Made by a program: the position numbers and the translations under genes. From positions 2,296,281-2,360,280 of the forward strand of contig NZ_LMLB01000001.1 in assembly GCF_001421785.1 (NCBI RefSeq): a DNA stretch of 64,000 nucleotides, in the 5' to 3' direction. Each line of letters opens with the position of its first letter. Within the stretch, counting starts at the first letter, position 1. This DNA is from Sphingomonas sp. Leaf33 (GTDB lineage Bacteria; Pseudomonadota; Alphaproteobacteria; Sphingomonadales; Sphingomonadaceae). Below, one piece after another: positions 1-8,659 of this stretch. The notes beneath the pieces are model-generated. The model made no database searches. It had not been told where the DNA came from and saw only the letters and a program-made list of their open reading frames with translations.

Positions 1-233
1 TGAAAAACATAAACGACGCATATAAAACGGTCGAGCTATGGAACTGGATGCCGGCATCGATCGAAGCGGAAGAAACTACGAACACTATTACGTTCAGCTC
101 CGTATTTGAAAACGCGAGCCATAATGTTCATGGAGCGATCTCATCGGGAGGCGAGCTCGTCAGCGTGTTGAAGGAAACGCCGATCTGGAACCGGTGCGAC
201 ATCGACCTGCAAGACGATTTGCTCGACCTGTGA
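1..233 (+). CDS. C-terminal part of an unknown protein (5' end outside window)
   Basis: The frame is open from base 3 to the TGA at 231-233, so this is probably the tail of a gene that begins upstream; an in-frame ATG at 48 could instead start a 61-residue protein. The C-terminus is acidic (it ends DLQDDLLDL) and I recognise no domain. The stretch is visibly less GC-rich than the DNA around it, which could mean horizontal acquisition. Small acidic proteins of this look include immunity proteins, but nothing here proves that. Function unknown. Confidence 0.4.
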   Translation, partial: KNINDAYKTVELWNWMPASIEAEETTNTITFSSVFENASHNVHGAISSGGELVSVLKETPIWNRCDIDLQDDLLDL

Positions 234-260
234 CCCAAGTCGCCCGACGCAGTGGACCGA

Positions 261-641
261 TCAGTGTTTCAGCCCGGCCTTCAGCTCATACCGCCCGTCG
301 GTCATGTCGCCGAACAGGTCGCTGACCGCAGGGTGATCGACCGGTTCCTCGCTGTCGTCGCGCACCAGGTTCTGCTGGCTGACATAGGCGGTGTAGGTCG
401 ACTCGTCGTTCTCGGCGAGCAGATGATAGAAGGGCTGGTCCTTGCGCGGGCGGCTGCCCTCAGGGATCGCCTGATACCATTCCTCGCTGTTGGCGAAGAC
501 CGGGTCGACGTCGAAGATGACGCCGCGGAAGTCGAGCATCCGGTGGCGCACGACCTCCCCGATCCCGAACCGCGCCGTGGCGACGCTGGGCATGGGGACG
601 CCCGTCTCGAGGATATCGGTGGAGGAGATGCTACGATTCAT
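261..641 (-). CDS. hspQ: Heat shock protein HspQ (YccV/hemimethylated-DNA-binding-like fold)
   Basis: A 126-residue protein with the HspQ signature: FGIGEVVRHR near residue 25, a GVIFDVDPVF strand, then PFYHLL and a Y-V-S-Q-Q-N-L segment in the C-terminal half. Enterobacterial HspQ is about 105 residues; it promotes degradation of unstable DnaA and acts as a specificity enhancer of Lon. This copy carries about 20 extra N-terminal residues. The ATG at 593 (MPSVATARFGIG) would give a more standard length and is a real alternative start, since neither start has a strong ribosome-binding site. The gene stands alone and points away from the tRNA-Ser gene. Confidence 0.85.
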   Translation of the reverse strand: MNRSISSTDILETGVPMPSVATARFGIGEVVRHRMLDFRGVIFDVDPVFANSEEWYQAIPEGSRPRKDQPFYHLLAENDESTYTAYVSQQNLVRDDSEEPVDHPAVSDLFGDMTDGRYELKAGLKH

Positions 642-775
642 GCACCCAAGTTAGGCACGTTTTCGCAATGCACAAGCATGACGCTTGCACGCATCTGAAA
701 GCTTCGCTAAGCGCGCCCCTCACGACCCGCCCCGGGGCCTTTTCACGAAGGTGACGCCCGGCGCAAACCCCTCGC

Positions 776-865
<90 letters not shown>

Positions 866-973
866 CTTACCTTATGATATCGAGATCGGGTGCGAGCTCG
901 TAAATTGCTCGTGAACTGCCACGCCGTCAGACGGGGCCGGCTGTCGCCGACCCCGCTGCCCGCCGTGGCGTCT

Positions 974-999
974 CCTCAGCTTGCTTGCGCGAGCTGAGG
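974..999 (-). terminator. Hairpin after the TonB receptor gene, possible terminator
   Basis: CCTCAGCT (974-981) and AGCTGAGG (992-999) form a perfect 8-bp stem with a 10-nt loop, starting about 10 bases past the receptor stop codon on the minus strand. There is no T-run, so if it acts in transcription it is not a textbook intrinsic terminator. Confidence 0.4.
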
Positions 1000-1009
1000 G
1001 CGCCCGCGT

Positions 1010-3631
1010 TTAGAACTGGAACGCAACCCTTCCGTACAGGAACCGGCCGTTGAAACCGAACGGCGACAGCTGGCTGTACGGCAGGAAATAGCTGTTCGGG
1101 GTAAAGCCCGGGGCGCCGGTCGCGCCGCCGGTGGGCAGGCGATCGGGATAGGTGTCGAACACGTTGTCCGCACCGACCGCCAGCGTCACCTCCTTGATCG
1201 GGTGCACGCGCACCTCGACGTCGGTCACCCATTTCGGCGTCAGCTTGAAGTCGCCGGCGACCGTACCGAGCGGGGCGGTCAGCGCGCCGTTCACCGCGGT
1301 CCAGACTGTCCCGAAGCGGTTGGCGCGCACGGTCGCGCCGATCGGGCCCAGATCCCAGTCGGCCGACAGGTTCAGCTTCGTGCGCGGCTGCGAATCGGTC
1401 AGGCGGAAGCTTTCCTGGCGCCCGAACAGCGGAGATCCCTGGAGCAGCGGGTTGGGCAGCACGGCCCGGTTGATGATCTTCGTCGTGTTGTAGTTGTACC
1501 CCGCGGTCAGCACGAAGCGGCCCACGCCGAATTCGGGCAGGCGATAGGTGCCGATCACGTCGACGCCCTGCGTGCGGGTGTCGACGCCGTTGACGAAGAA
1601 GCGCGCCGAGGTGACGCCGTTGATCCCCGCCCCGGTCAGCAGGTTGACGACGGCGGTGCCGGTCAGGTTCTCGGTAAGCGTCACCCGGTCCTTGATCCGG
1701 ATGTTGTAATAGTCCGCGGTCAGGCTGAAGCCGGTGAACGGGTTGAGCGTCACGCCGCCGGCGAAGTTCAGCGCCTTCTCCGGTTCCAGCTGCTTGCCGC
1801 CCAGCGCCAGCGCGACGCGGCTGGTCGCCGGCACCGTCACGATGTCGATCAGCGTCGGCACGCTGTTGATGACGGTGTTGTTGGTCGAGGTCGTCGTGAA
1901 GAACTGCTGCGCCAGGCTCGGCGCGCGGAAGCCGGTCGACACCGACCCGCGGATGGCGATGCCGTCGACCGGCTCGAACCGTGCGGCGACCTTGCCGTTC
2001 CAGGTGTCGCCGAAGTCCGAATAATGCTCGTATCGGCCGGCGCCCTGCACGGTCAGCATGTCGTTCACTTCGGCATCCAGCTCGACATAGCCGGCATAGC
2101 TGTTGCGCGACACGTCGGTCGCGTTCGCCGGCTGGAAGCCCGGGAACACCTGCGCGCCAGGCGCGGCGCCGTTGCGGGTGTACTGGCCACCGATGTAGCT
2201 GGCGGTGTTGCCCGGGCGGATCTTGAAGTTCTCGTTGCGGTATTCGCCGCCGACCGCGAAGCCCAGGCTCGACAGGAAGCCGACATCGACCTTGCGGCTG
2301 AGATCGAGGTTCACGACCGTCTGGCCGAACGCGATGCCGCCGGCATCGAACCGCCGCGGCGAATCCACGCCGCCCAGCGACACGTTGAAGCTGTCGATCG
2401 TCTGGTAATCGAGCTGGTTGGAGCCATAGACGACCGACAGGTCGGCCTTGAATCCGGCAACGTCGGTGCGCACGCCGACCGCACCCGACACGTCCTCGAT
2501 CTGGCTCTGGATCTTGGGCAGGAAGCCGTCGGCGTAATAGGGCACGAACGTGGTGGTCGATGCCGCCCAGTTGCGGTTGCGCGCATCGTTGGGTCGGCGG
2601 AAGAAGCCGGCACCGATGCCGTCGCGGATGCCGTAGGTGCCGAACGCATAGAGCTCGGCATTGGCGCCGACGTCGTAGCCTGCGTTGACGATGACGTTGT
2701 AGTCGATCGCCTTGCCGTCGCCATATCCGTGATTGAACCGGTCGATGGCCAGCTCCTTGGCGAAGTCGGCCGTCGTGTTCTGATACTGGCGGCGCGGATC
2801 GGCGCCCGAGCGCTGGGTCGGGTCGCGGTCGCGGAACTGCGCGGAGAAGGTGAAATAGCCGCCCTCGCCGATCGGCAGGCCCAGGCGGGTCGCGAGCGTC
2901 AGCGTGTCGCCGTCATGACGCTCCACTTCGTCGCCATAGTTCAATTGCAGCACGTCGTTGGCGCCGCCGTTGTTGGTCAGCACGTTCGGCACGCCGTTCG
3001 TGTTCGAGACGCCCAGCACTTCGTTCACGCCGCTCTGCGTCGTGCGATACTGGCCAAAGGTAACCGATCCGGACACGCCCACGCGCTTCGACAGCTGGAT
3101 GTTGATGACACCCGCGATCGCGTCCGAGCCGTATTGCGACGAAGCGCCGTCGCGCAGCACTTCGATCCGGTCGATCGCGATCGGCGGAATCTCGTTCAGG
3201 TCGACCGCGCCTGACCCACGGCCGACAGAGCCGTTGAGGTTGAGCAGCGCCGCCTGGTGCCGCCGCTTGCCGTTCAGCAGGACAAGGGTCTGGTCGGGCG
3301 CCAGGCCGCGCAGCGTCGCGGGCCGGAGCGAATCGGTACCGTCGGTCAGCGAGGGCTGCGGGAAGTTGAACGACGGGACGAGCTGGTTCAGCACCTTGTT
3401 CGTCTCGGTCTGGCCGCTGTTGGCCAGCTGGTCGCCGCCGATCACGTCGATAGGCACCGGGCTTTCCGCGATCGTGCGGCCGCCGATGCGGCTGCCGGTG
3501 ACGACGACGGTATCCTCGGTGATCGGCGCATCCTCGGCCTGCGGTGCCGGCACCTCCTGCGCGACGGCCGGCATCGACAACGCGACCGACGATACCGACA
3601 ACGCGAGCACACCAAGCAATTTACGACGCAT
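1010..3631 (-). CDS. TonB-dependent outer-membrane receptor (large, 873 aa)
   Basis: An outer-membrane active transporter that uses the TonB-ExbBD system. Residues 1-24 are a signal peptide ending AVAQ; a TonB-box-like TVVVTGSR follows near residue 41. The plug domain runs to about residue 190 (it contains LRGLAPDQTLVLLNGKRR, a RIEVLRDGASSQYGSDAIAGVINI stretch read here in parts, typical of these plugs). The remainder is a 22-strand barrel that ends in the aromatic C-terminus AFQF used for BAM insertion. The length fits the sphingomonad receptors for complex substrates, but the ligand cannot be read from the sequence. It is monocistronic, with no adjacent regulator or transporter, and is divergent from rplU. 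Confidence 0.93.
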   Translation of the reverse strand: MRRKLLGVLALSVSSVALSMPAVAQEVPAPQAEDAPITEDTVVVTGSRIGGRTIAESPVPIDVIGGDQLANSGQTETNKVLNQLVPSFNFPQPSLTDGTDSLRPATLRGLAPDQTLVLLNGKRRHQAALLNLNGSVGRGSGAVDLNEIPPIAIDRIEVLRDGASSQYGSDAIAGVINIQLSKRVGVSGSVTFGQYRTTQSGVNEVLGVSNTNGVPNVLTNNGGANDVLQLNYGDEVERHDGDTLTLATRLGLPIGEGGYFTFSAQFRDRDPTQRSGADPRRQYQNTTADFAKELAIDRFNHGYGDGKAIDYNVIVNAGYDVGANAELYAFGTYGIRDGIGAGFFRRPNDARNRNWAASTTTFVPYYADGFLPKIQSQIEDVSGAVGVRTDVAGFKADLSVVYGSNQLDYQTIDSFNVSLGGVDSPRRFDAGGIAFGQTVVNLDLSRKVDVGFLSSLGFAVGGEYRNENFKIRPGNTASYIGGQYTRNGAAPGAQVFPGFQPANATDVSRNSYAGYVELDAEVNDMLTVQGAGRYEHYSDFGDTWNGKVAARFEPVDGIAIRGSVSTGFRAPSLAQQFFTTTSTNNTVINSVPTLIDIVTVPATSRVALALGGKQLEPEKALNFAGGVTLNPFTGFSLTADYYNIRIKDRVTLTENLTGTAVVNLLTGAGINGVTSARFFVNGVDTRTQGVDVIGTYRLPEFGVGRFVLTAGYNYNTTKIINRAVLPNPLLQGSPLFGRQESFRLTDSQPRTKLNLSADWDLGPIGATVRANRFGTVWTAVNGALTAPLGTVAGDFKLTPKWVTDVEVRVHPIKEVTLAVGADNVFDTYPDRLPTGGATGAPGFTPNSYFLPYSQLSPFGFNGRFLYGRVAFQF

Positions 3632-3792
3632 GATCTTCCCCCCGAAAGTAATGTTCCGCCCGGTTCGGGTCGGTTATGCGCAACATCTTATGCACGTCGG
3701 CGCGGGCCACAAGCACGGCGACCGCCCCGCCAACCACTTAGCTACCCCGCTGTTGCCGCGGCGCAACAATGCGGCCACAAGGATTCCCGCAG

Positions 3793-3821
3793 TTGACACT
3801 CCCCGGCGCTTTGGGTAGCAG
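3793..3821 (+). promoter_or_regulatory. Putative rplU promoter
   Basis: TTGACA (3793-3798) is a perfect -35 box. It is followed after 17 bases by TAGCAG (3816-3821), a weak -10 of the sort tolerated in alphaproteobacterial housekeeping promoters. It lies about 65 bases upstream of the rplU ATG and faces the right way. Confidence 0.5.
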
Positions 3822-3835
3822 CGCGCCTTCATCCC

Positions 3836-3866
3836 GCCCGGCACGCCGGCGCGGGCCCGGATTTTT
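3836..3866 (+). promoter_or_regulatory. Hairpin plus T-run in the rplU leader (attenuator-like)
   Basis: GCCCG (3836-3840) pairs with CGGGC (3852-3856) around a GC-rich loop. Six bases later comes a five-T run (3862-3866), 20 bases before the rplU start codon. A terminator-like structure inside a ribosomal-protein leader suggests attenuation or feedback control; this is inference from position and shape only. Confidence 0.35.
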
Positions 3867-3886
3867 GATTGAGAGTTTGAAACGCC

Positions 3887-4258
3887 ATGTTCGCAGTCGT
3901 GCGCACGGGCGGCAAGCAGTATCGCGTTGCCGCCGGAGACAAGATCGTCGTCGAGAAGATCGACGGTGAGGCCGGTTCGTCGGTCACCCTGGGTGACGTG
4001 CTGCTCGCGGGCGAGGGTTCGGACCTCAAGTCGGTCGCCGGCCTGACGGTCGCTGCCGAGATCATCGCGCAGGCGAAGGGCGAGAAGGTCATCGTCTTCA
4101 AGAAGCGCCGCCGCCACAACTATCGCCGCAAGAACGGCCACCGCCAGAACCACACGATCCTGAAGATCGTGTCGATCGGCGGTTCGAGCGAGAAGAAGGC
4201 GAAGGCCAAGAAGGCCGATGCCGCTCCCGCCGAAACCAACGCCGCTGCCGAAGCGTAA
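3887..4258 (+). CDS. rplU: 50S ribosomal protein bL21
   Basis: A large-subunit protein that binds 23S rRNA. The start [18 protein letters not shown] is the universal bL21 N-terminus, and the basic [16 protein letters not shown] block near residues 70-86 is the rRNA-binding C-terminal motif. At 123 residues it is about 20 longer than the E. coli protein because of a Lys/Ala/Glu-rich tail (residues ~105-123), common in alphaproteobacteria. It is the first gene of the conserved rplU-rpmA pair, 40 bases ahead of rpmA. Confidence 0.98.
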   Translation: MFAVVRTGGKQYRVAAGDKIVVEKIDGEAGSSVTLGDVLLAGEGSDLKSVAGLTVAAEIIAQAKGEKVIVFKKRRRHNYRRKNGHRQNHTILKIVSIGGSSEKKAKAKKADAAPAETNAAAEA

Positions 4259-4298
4259 GCGCGCCTGTACGAACGATACGAAGAAGAGAGTCTAGCTC

Positions 4299-4568
4299 AT
4301 GGCACATAAGAAAGCAGGCGGTTCGTCGCGTAACGGTCGTGATTCGGCCGGCCGTCGCCTTGGCGTGAAGAAGTTCGGTGGTGAACTGGTCATCGCCGGC
4401 AACATTATCATCCGTCAGCGCGGCACGCGCGTGTACCCGGGCGCTGGCGTCGGCATGGGCAAGGACCATACCCTGTTCGCGCTGACCGATGGTCGCGTCG
4501 CGTTCAAGGACGGCAAGCTCGGTCGAAAGTTCGCGACCGTAGTGATGATGGCCGAAGCGGCCGAATAA
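4299..4568 (+). CDS. rpmA: 50S ribosomal protein bL27
   Basis: An 89-residue bL27 whose N-terminal tail reaches towards the peptidyl-transferase centre. It has the expected start [16 protein letters not shown] with no Firmicutes-type cleaved extension, and the conserved [10 protein letters not shown] and RQRGT segments. It is cotranscribed with rplU, and a strong intrinsic terminator follows at 4635-4667. obgE, often next to this pair, is here 2.4 kb further on, separated by an acetyltransferase and a hydrolase/regulator pair. Confidence 0.98.
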   Translation: MAHKKAGGSSRNGRDSAGRRLGVKKFGGELVIAGNIIIRQRGTRVYPGAGVGMGKDHTLFALTDGRVAFKDGKLGRKFATVVMMAEAAE

Positions 4569-4634
4569 CGGGCGACCGATGACGGGTTGCCCACCAGGGC
4601 GACCCGGCGTTCCGTAACTGGAACCAGCCAAACA

Positions 4635-4667
4635 AGGGAGGACGGGTCGCCCCGGACTCCCTTTTTT
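4635..4667 (+). terminator. Intrinsic terminator of rplU-rpmA
   Basis: AGGGAG (4635-4640) pairs with CTCCCT (4657-4662), and an inner CGGG/CCCG (4643-4646 with 4651-4654) closes a TCGC tetraloop. The two helices are joined by a GA/GA internal step. A six-T run (4662-4667) follows. Confidence 0.85.
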
Positions 4668-4750
4668 ACTGCTCCCCGCACACCCGCGACTGTCGCAACC
4701 ACGTCACACTGTCGTGGTTGGGCGACACGCGCGACACGAGGAGAGTGGAC

Positions 4751-5299
4751 ATGTTCGCACGCACACCCCGTCTGACGCTCCGGCCCGGCTGGATCGAGGA
4801 CGCCCCCGCTCTCGCCCGGGCGGTCGCGCACGAGTGCGTGGCGATGAAACTCGCCCGCTTGCCCTGGCCGTACGATCTGGTCGATGCGGAGACGTTCCTG
4901 GCGATGCCGGTCGCGCGGGACGAAGCGTCATGCCTGATCTTCGCGCACGACCTGAGCGACGCGCCGATCTTGATCGGCGGGTGCGGCATCCACCGCGGCG
5001 ACGACGGCCCCGAATTCGGTTATTGGCTGACACCCGCCGCCTGGGGTCGCGGCTATGCGACCGAAGCGGGCCGCGCGATGCTGGGGATCGCCCGCTGGGG
5101 GCTGGGTCACCGCAGACTGACGGCGCACCCGCACGACGACAATCCGGCCTCGGCGCGCGTCCTGCGAAAGCTGGGGTTTATCGCCACCGGTCGGCACGAC
5201 GCCCGCTTCAGCCGCGCCCGCGGCGGACTGGTGCCGAGCGTCGGCTATGCGATCACGCTCGACGACGCGGAGGTCGAGCCGCCACGCATGGCGGCGTGA
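4751..5299 (+). CDS. GNAT family N-acetyltransferase (RimJ/RimL type)
   Basis: A predicted cytoplasmic acetyl-CoA-dependent N-acetyltransferase of 182 residues. It opens with TPRLTLRPG, typical of the RimJ/RimL branch, and carries the acetyl-CoA loop WGRGYATEAGRAML near residue 105 and a DDNPASARVLRKLGF segment near 140, the usual motif B region. The ATG at 4751 is chosen because GAGGAGA stands 6-10 bases upstream; the frame continues open to 4718. The substrate (protein N-terminus, amino acid or drug) cannot be read from sequence. It converges on the hydrolase gene across a hairpin. Confidence 0.88.
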   Translation: MFARTPRLTLRPGWIEDAPALARAVAHECVAMKLARLPWPYDLVDAETFLAMPVARDEASCLIFAHDLSDAPILIGGCGIHRGDDGPEFGYWLTPAAWGRGYATEAGRAMLGIARWGLGHRRLTAHPHDDNPASARVLRKLGFIATGRHDARFSRARGGLVPSVGYAITLDDAEVEPPRMAA

Positions 5300-5305
5300 T
5301 GCTGA

Positions 5306-5338
5306 CACCGTCACCTCTGCGCAGGCGAGGTGACGGTG
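5306..5338. terminator. Bidirectional hairpin between convergent genes
   Basis: CACCGTCACCT (5306-5316) and AGGTGACGGTG (5328-5338) make a perfect 11-bp stem with an 11-base loop, centred in the 53-base gap between the two convergent stop codons. No T-run on either strand. Confidence 0.55.
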
Positions 5339-5352
5339 GAAGGCCGGAAATG

Positions 5353-6198
5353 CTACGCAGCCGCCAGCCGAGCGGCGGCGAATTCGCTGTCCACCAGGCC
5401 GATCAGCTTGCGATCGTCGTGATTCCACGGATGGAAGCCGGGCAGGAAGAACGCGACATACTGCCCCAGCACCTTGCGCGCCATGCCGGGCCGCCCGAAC
5501 GCGTATGTGAACAGCCGCCACTTCACGCCCGCACCGGTGAAGCCGTCCTGCCGCAGCAGTTCCAGCATCCCCTTGGTCCGTCCGGCGAAAAAACGCCCGG
5601 TGACGATCATCATCACCAGCGCCTTGATCCGCCAGCGCTTGAACCGCGGCCAGTCCTTCGTCGCATGAAGCCAGGTGTCATAGGCGACGCCCTTGTGCTC
5701 GATCTCCTCGACCGCGTGCCACTTCCACAAGGCGGCCGCGTCCGGATCGCCGCCTTCGAGATGCGACGGATCGGCGATCAACTGGTGCGCGAGGATCGCG
5801 GTGAAGTGCTCCAGGCACATCGTCGCGGCCAGACTCGCGATCGGCGGTCGCCCCTTGGTCAGCGCCAGCACGCGATCGACTTCGGCGTCGAGCGGGCGAA
5901 TGTCGTAGCCCTGGTCGGTCACATGGCGGTTGAACGCGACATGCTCGCGGGTGTGGATCACTTCCTGCTTGGTGAACGCCGCGATCTCGGCCGCCAGGCG
6001 TGGCGGCGCATCGTCGCGGAACTTGCGCACCGAATCGATGAAGAAGCCCTCGCCCTTCGGAAACGTCACCGACAGCGCGTTGTAAAAGGCCGTCGCGACA
6101 GGGTCGTTGTTCAACCACCAGCGACGATAGGTTGTACCGCGCCCGAACCGCATATCGCGCGGCGTGATGGTCAGGTCGGCGGGAGTCTTTGCGTTCAC
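5353..6198 (-). CDS. Predicted metal-dependent hydrolase (COG3687/PF10118 type)
   Basis: A 281-residue protein of the uncharacterised metal-dependent hydrolase family that resembles ferritin-like helical bundles. Likely metal ligands are the paired acidic/His motifs KQEVIHTREHVAFNRH (residues ~75-90), CLEHFTAIL and AVEEIEHKGVAYD. The start is taken as the GTG at 6198 because GGAGGAAT stands about 6 bases before it; an upstream ATG at 6228 lies before that ribosome-binding site and is less likely. The gene is divergent from a TetR regulator 49 bases away, which probably controls it. The substrate is unknown; in this family lipid or fatty-acid-derived substrates are sometimes suspected. Confidence 0.8.
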   Translation of the reverse strand: MNAKTPADLTITPRDMRFGRGTTYRRWWLNNDPVATAFYNALSVTFPKGEGFFIDSVRKFRDDAPPRLAAEIAAFTKQEVIHTREHVAFNRHVTDQGYDIRPLDAEVDRVLALTKGRPPIASLAATMCLEHFTAILAHQLIADPSHLEGGDPDAAALWKWHAVEEIEHKGVAYDTWLHATKDWPRFKRWRIKALVMMIVTGRFFAGRTKGMLELLRQDGFTGAGVKWRLFTYAFGRPGMARKVLGQYVAFFLPGFHPWNHDDRKLIGLVDSEFAAARLAAA

Positions 6199-6247
6199 GA
6201 TCGAATTCCTCCAATCAGGACGCTTCATCTGGCGGTTACTTACACGA

Positions 6248-6823
6248 ATGTCAATAATACCGATCCGCAGGCGGTTGAGCCCCGCCGAGTCCCGCGACGC
6301 GGCGCTGGAGGCGGCGCGCGACCTGCTCGTCGAATTCGGTCCGCAGGCGGTGACGCTCAAGGCGGTCGCGACGCGGATCGGGCGAACGCACGCCAATCTG
6401 CTCCACCATTTCGGGTCGGCCGCCGGGCTGCAAAAGGCGCTGATCGAGACGATGGCGAGCCGCATCACCGGCCGCATCGGCGAAGCGGTGCTGCGCGCGC
6501 GCGCTGGCGATCGCAACCCGCAGGAGGTCGTCGACCTGACCTTCGACGCTTTCGATGAGGGCGGTGCAGGCGCGCTGGCGAGCTGGATGATCCTGTCGGG
6601 TAACGAGGATGCGCTCGACCCGATCCTCAGCGCGATCCACGATCTGGTCGATCAACTGACCGCAGCGGACACGGATGGCGAACCGATCCACGACCAGACG
6701 CTGCAACTGGTGCTGATGGCGCTGGGCGATGCGTTGCTCGGCGGGCCGATGGCCAAGGCGCTGGGCCTGCCGCGCGGGCGGGCGCGCGAACTGGCGGCAC
6801 GGGGATTGCTGGCGGGTCGATAG
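6248..6823 (+). CDS. TetR/AcrR family transcriptional regulator
   Basis: A 191-residue one-component regulator. The N-terminal ~60 residues are a TetR helix-turn-helix (ALEAARDLLVEFG then VTLKAVATRIGRTHANLLHHFGS, read in pieces). The C-terminal helical part would bind an unknown ligand and dimerise. The ATG at 6248 (MSIIPIRRR) gives a family-standard length; in-frame codons upstream would overlap the divergent hydrolase gene. The 49-base shared intergenic region is the obvious operator site. No perfect palindrome is visible in it, so the binding site is not assigned. Confidence 0.9.
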   Translation: MSIIPIRRRLSPAESRDAALEAARDLLVEFGPQAVTLKAVATRIGRTHANLLHHFGSAAGLQKALIETMASRITGRIGEAVLRARAGDRNPQEVVDLTFDAFDEGGAGALASWMILSGNEDALDPILSAIHDLVDQLTAADTDGEPIHDQTLQLVLMALGDALLGGPMAKALGLPRGRARELAARGLLAGR

Positions 6824-6840
6824 GGGCGACTGACCAATCC

Positions 6841-6875
6841 CCGTTCGGGCTGAGCTTGTCGAAGCCCTGCCCTTC
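6841..6875. repeat. Family A intergenic repeat, single arm
   Basis: A copy of the CCGTTCGGGCTGAGCTTGTC repeat unit followed by GAAGCCCTGCCCTTC. It is one arm only; the inverted partner found at most other copies is missing. It lies in the gap before obgE. Confidence 0.85.
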
Positions 6876-6980
6876 TGTCGGACATGGGCAAAGTCCATGT
6901 CGTCGGCCGCGATCCTCGCGCCGGCCGGGCGCTCGCGCTTTGTGTCGATTTAGCTTCGCTAAATCGCTACAGCGCGGGCC

Positions 6981-8027
6981 ATGCACTTTCTCGACCAAGC
7001 AAAGATCTTCGTTCGCTCCGGTTCCGGCGGCGGCGGCGCCGTGTCGTTTCGCCGTGAAAAATTCATGGAATACGGCGGCCCGGACGGCGGTAACGGCGGC
7101 AAGGGCGGCGACATCGTGTTCGAAGCGGTCGCCGGCCTGAACACCCTGATCGACTTCCGCTACACCCAGCATTTCCGCGCTCCCCGCGGCAAGGGCGGCG
7201 CCGGATCGAACATGACCGGCGCCGGCGGCCAGGACCTCGTCATCAAGGTGCCCGTCGGCACGCAGGTGCTCAGCGAGGACAAGGACGAGGTCCTGCTGGA
7301 CTTCACCCGCGTCGGCCAGCGCCATGTGTTCCTGCGCGGCGGCGACGGCGGGCGCGGCAATCTGAGCTACAAGACCTCCACCAACCGCGCGCCGCGCCAG
7401 CACGGCACCGGCTGGCCGAGTTCCGAGGCCTGGGTCTGGCTCCGCCTGAAACTGCTCGCCGATGCGGGACTGGTCGGCCTGCCCAACGCGGGCAAATCGA
7501 CCTTCATCAACGCGGTGACCAATGCGCAGGCAAAGGTCGGCGCCTATGCCTTCACCACCACCCGCCCGCAACTCGGCGTCGTGCGTCACCACGACCGCGA
7601 ATTCGTGATCGCCGACATCCCCGGCCTGATCGAGGGTGCCGCCGAAGGCGCCGGCATCGGCGACCGCTTCCTGGGGCATATCGAACGCTGCCAGGTGCTG
7701 CTGCACCTGGTCGACGCCAATGACGAGGACGTCGCGACCAGCTACCGCATCGTGCGCGACGAGTTGGAGAATTACGGCGCCGGGCTTACCGAAAAGCCCG
7801 TCGTCATCGCGCTCAACAAGATCGACACGCTCGATGAGGAACTCATCAAGGCGCTGTCCGAGGAACTGGAAGACGCCAGCGGCGCGCCGGTCATCCCGAT
7901 CTCGGGCGCGGCGCAGATCGGCGTCGACTGGGTGCTCGACGAGCTGCTCGCCAAGATGAGCGGCACCGCCGAAGTCGTGGCCGCGGACGACGAAGGCGAA
8001 GACGCGGTGGAGTGGTCGCCGGTTTAA
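6981..8027 (+). CDS. obgE: GTPase ObgE/CgtA
   Basis: An essential ribosome-associated GTPase acting in 50S maturation and stress responses. Residues 1-158 form the glycine-rich Obg fold (repeats such as GSGGGGAVSFRREKF and GGPDGGNGGKGGD). The G domain has P-loop GLPNAGKS (166-173), a DIPGLIEGA switch near 213 and the NKID base-recognition motif near 284. There is only a short acidic tail in place of the longer C-terminal domains seen elsewhere. The 348-residue length is normal for alphaproteobacteria. It is followed 30 bases later by an unrelated Uma2-type gene. Confidence 0.97.
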   Translation: MHFLDQAKIFVRSGSGGGGAVSFRREKFMEYGGPDGGNGGKGGDIVFEAVAGLNTLIDFRYTQHFRAPRGKGGAGSNMTGAGGQDLVIKVPVGTQVLSEDKDEVLLDFTRVGQRHVFLRGGDGGRGNLSYKTSTNRAPRQHGTGWPSSEAWVWLRLKLLADAGLVGLPNAGKSTFINAVTNAQAKVGAYAFTTTRPQLGVVRHHDREFVIADIPGLIEGAAEGAGIGDRFLGHIERCQVLLHLVDANDEDVATSYRIVRDELENYGAGLTEKPVVIALNKIDTLDEELIKALSEELEDASGAPVIPISGAAQIGVDWVLDELLAKMSGTAEVVAADDEGEDAVEWSPV

Positions 8028-8057
8028 CCGCGCCCGGCGACCTGCTATATCGCGAGC

Positions 8058-8615
8058 ATGGCAACGCAGCAGGTCTATCCGCTCCTGACGGCCGACGAAT
8101 TTCTCGAAATCGACTTCGGGGATCACAAGGCCGAACTCGACAACGGCGTCATCCGGATGATGGCCGGGGGCACGGCGCGACATGCGAAGGTCGCCGGCAA
8201 CATCTTCATGGCGTTGGGCGCGCGGCTGCGCGGGAGCGGCTGCGCCCCTTACAATGCCGATATGGCGACACGGACGCATGATCTGTCGATCCGATATCCT
8301 GATGTCAGCGTGTTCTGCGGTCATGACGGCCCCGAAGACGATGACGCGAAGGCGTTCGACGATCCGCGCATCCTGATCGAGGTGCTGTCCGCCGGCACCG
8401 CCCGAACCGACCTGCTGGTCAAGCTGGTCGAATACAAGGCGCTCGGCAGCGTCGATACGATCGTGTTCGTCGATATCGCGACCGAACGCCTGCGCATCGT
8501 CCAACGCACCGGCGCACAATCCTGGAACGAGAGCCAGCACGCCACGCCGATCGACCTTCCCCTCCCCTCACTCGACCTCGTCATCCCGCACGACGAAATC
8601 TTCACGCGCGATTGA
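8058..8615 (+). CDS. Uma2 family (PF05685, PD-(D/E)XK nuclease-like) protein
   Basis: A 185-residue member of the Uma2/DUF820 family, a restriction-endonuclease-like fold widespread in cyanobacteria and scattered elsewhere; biological role unsettled. The expected core is present: an N-terminal TADEFLEID, RHAKVAGNI helix, RYPDVSVF with the catalytic Asp region, and ILIEVLS with the Glu, followed by the D-L-x-x-K-L-V-E-Y helix. It sits between two housekeeping genes and overlaps nothing, so it looks like an accessory insertion in the obgE-proB neighbourhood. Confidence 0.85.
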   Translation: MATQQVYPLLTADEFLEIDFGDHKAELDNGVIRMMAGGTARHAKVAGNIFMALGARLRGSGCAPYNADMATRTHDLSIRYPDVSVFCGHDGPEDDDAKAFDDPRILIEVLSAGTARTDLLVKLVEYKALGSVDTIVFVDIATERLRIVQRTGAQSWNESQHATPIDLPLPSLDLVIPHDEIFTRD

Positions 8616-8659
8616 GCGGATTGGCGGATGGCGGTGCGCGCGCTAACGACGCGCGCAGA

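Noticed and set aside
1202-3214. Long open frame antisense to the first TonB receptor
   Set aside because: A shadow of high-GC codon usage; low-complexity Arg/Ala/His/Asp composition and no family features, while the minus strand encodes a textbook receptor.
6199-6247. TetR operator palindrome in the hydrolase-regulator gap
   Set aside because: Candidate half-sites around TTACTTAC and ATGTCAA do not form a convincing inverted repeat.
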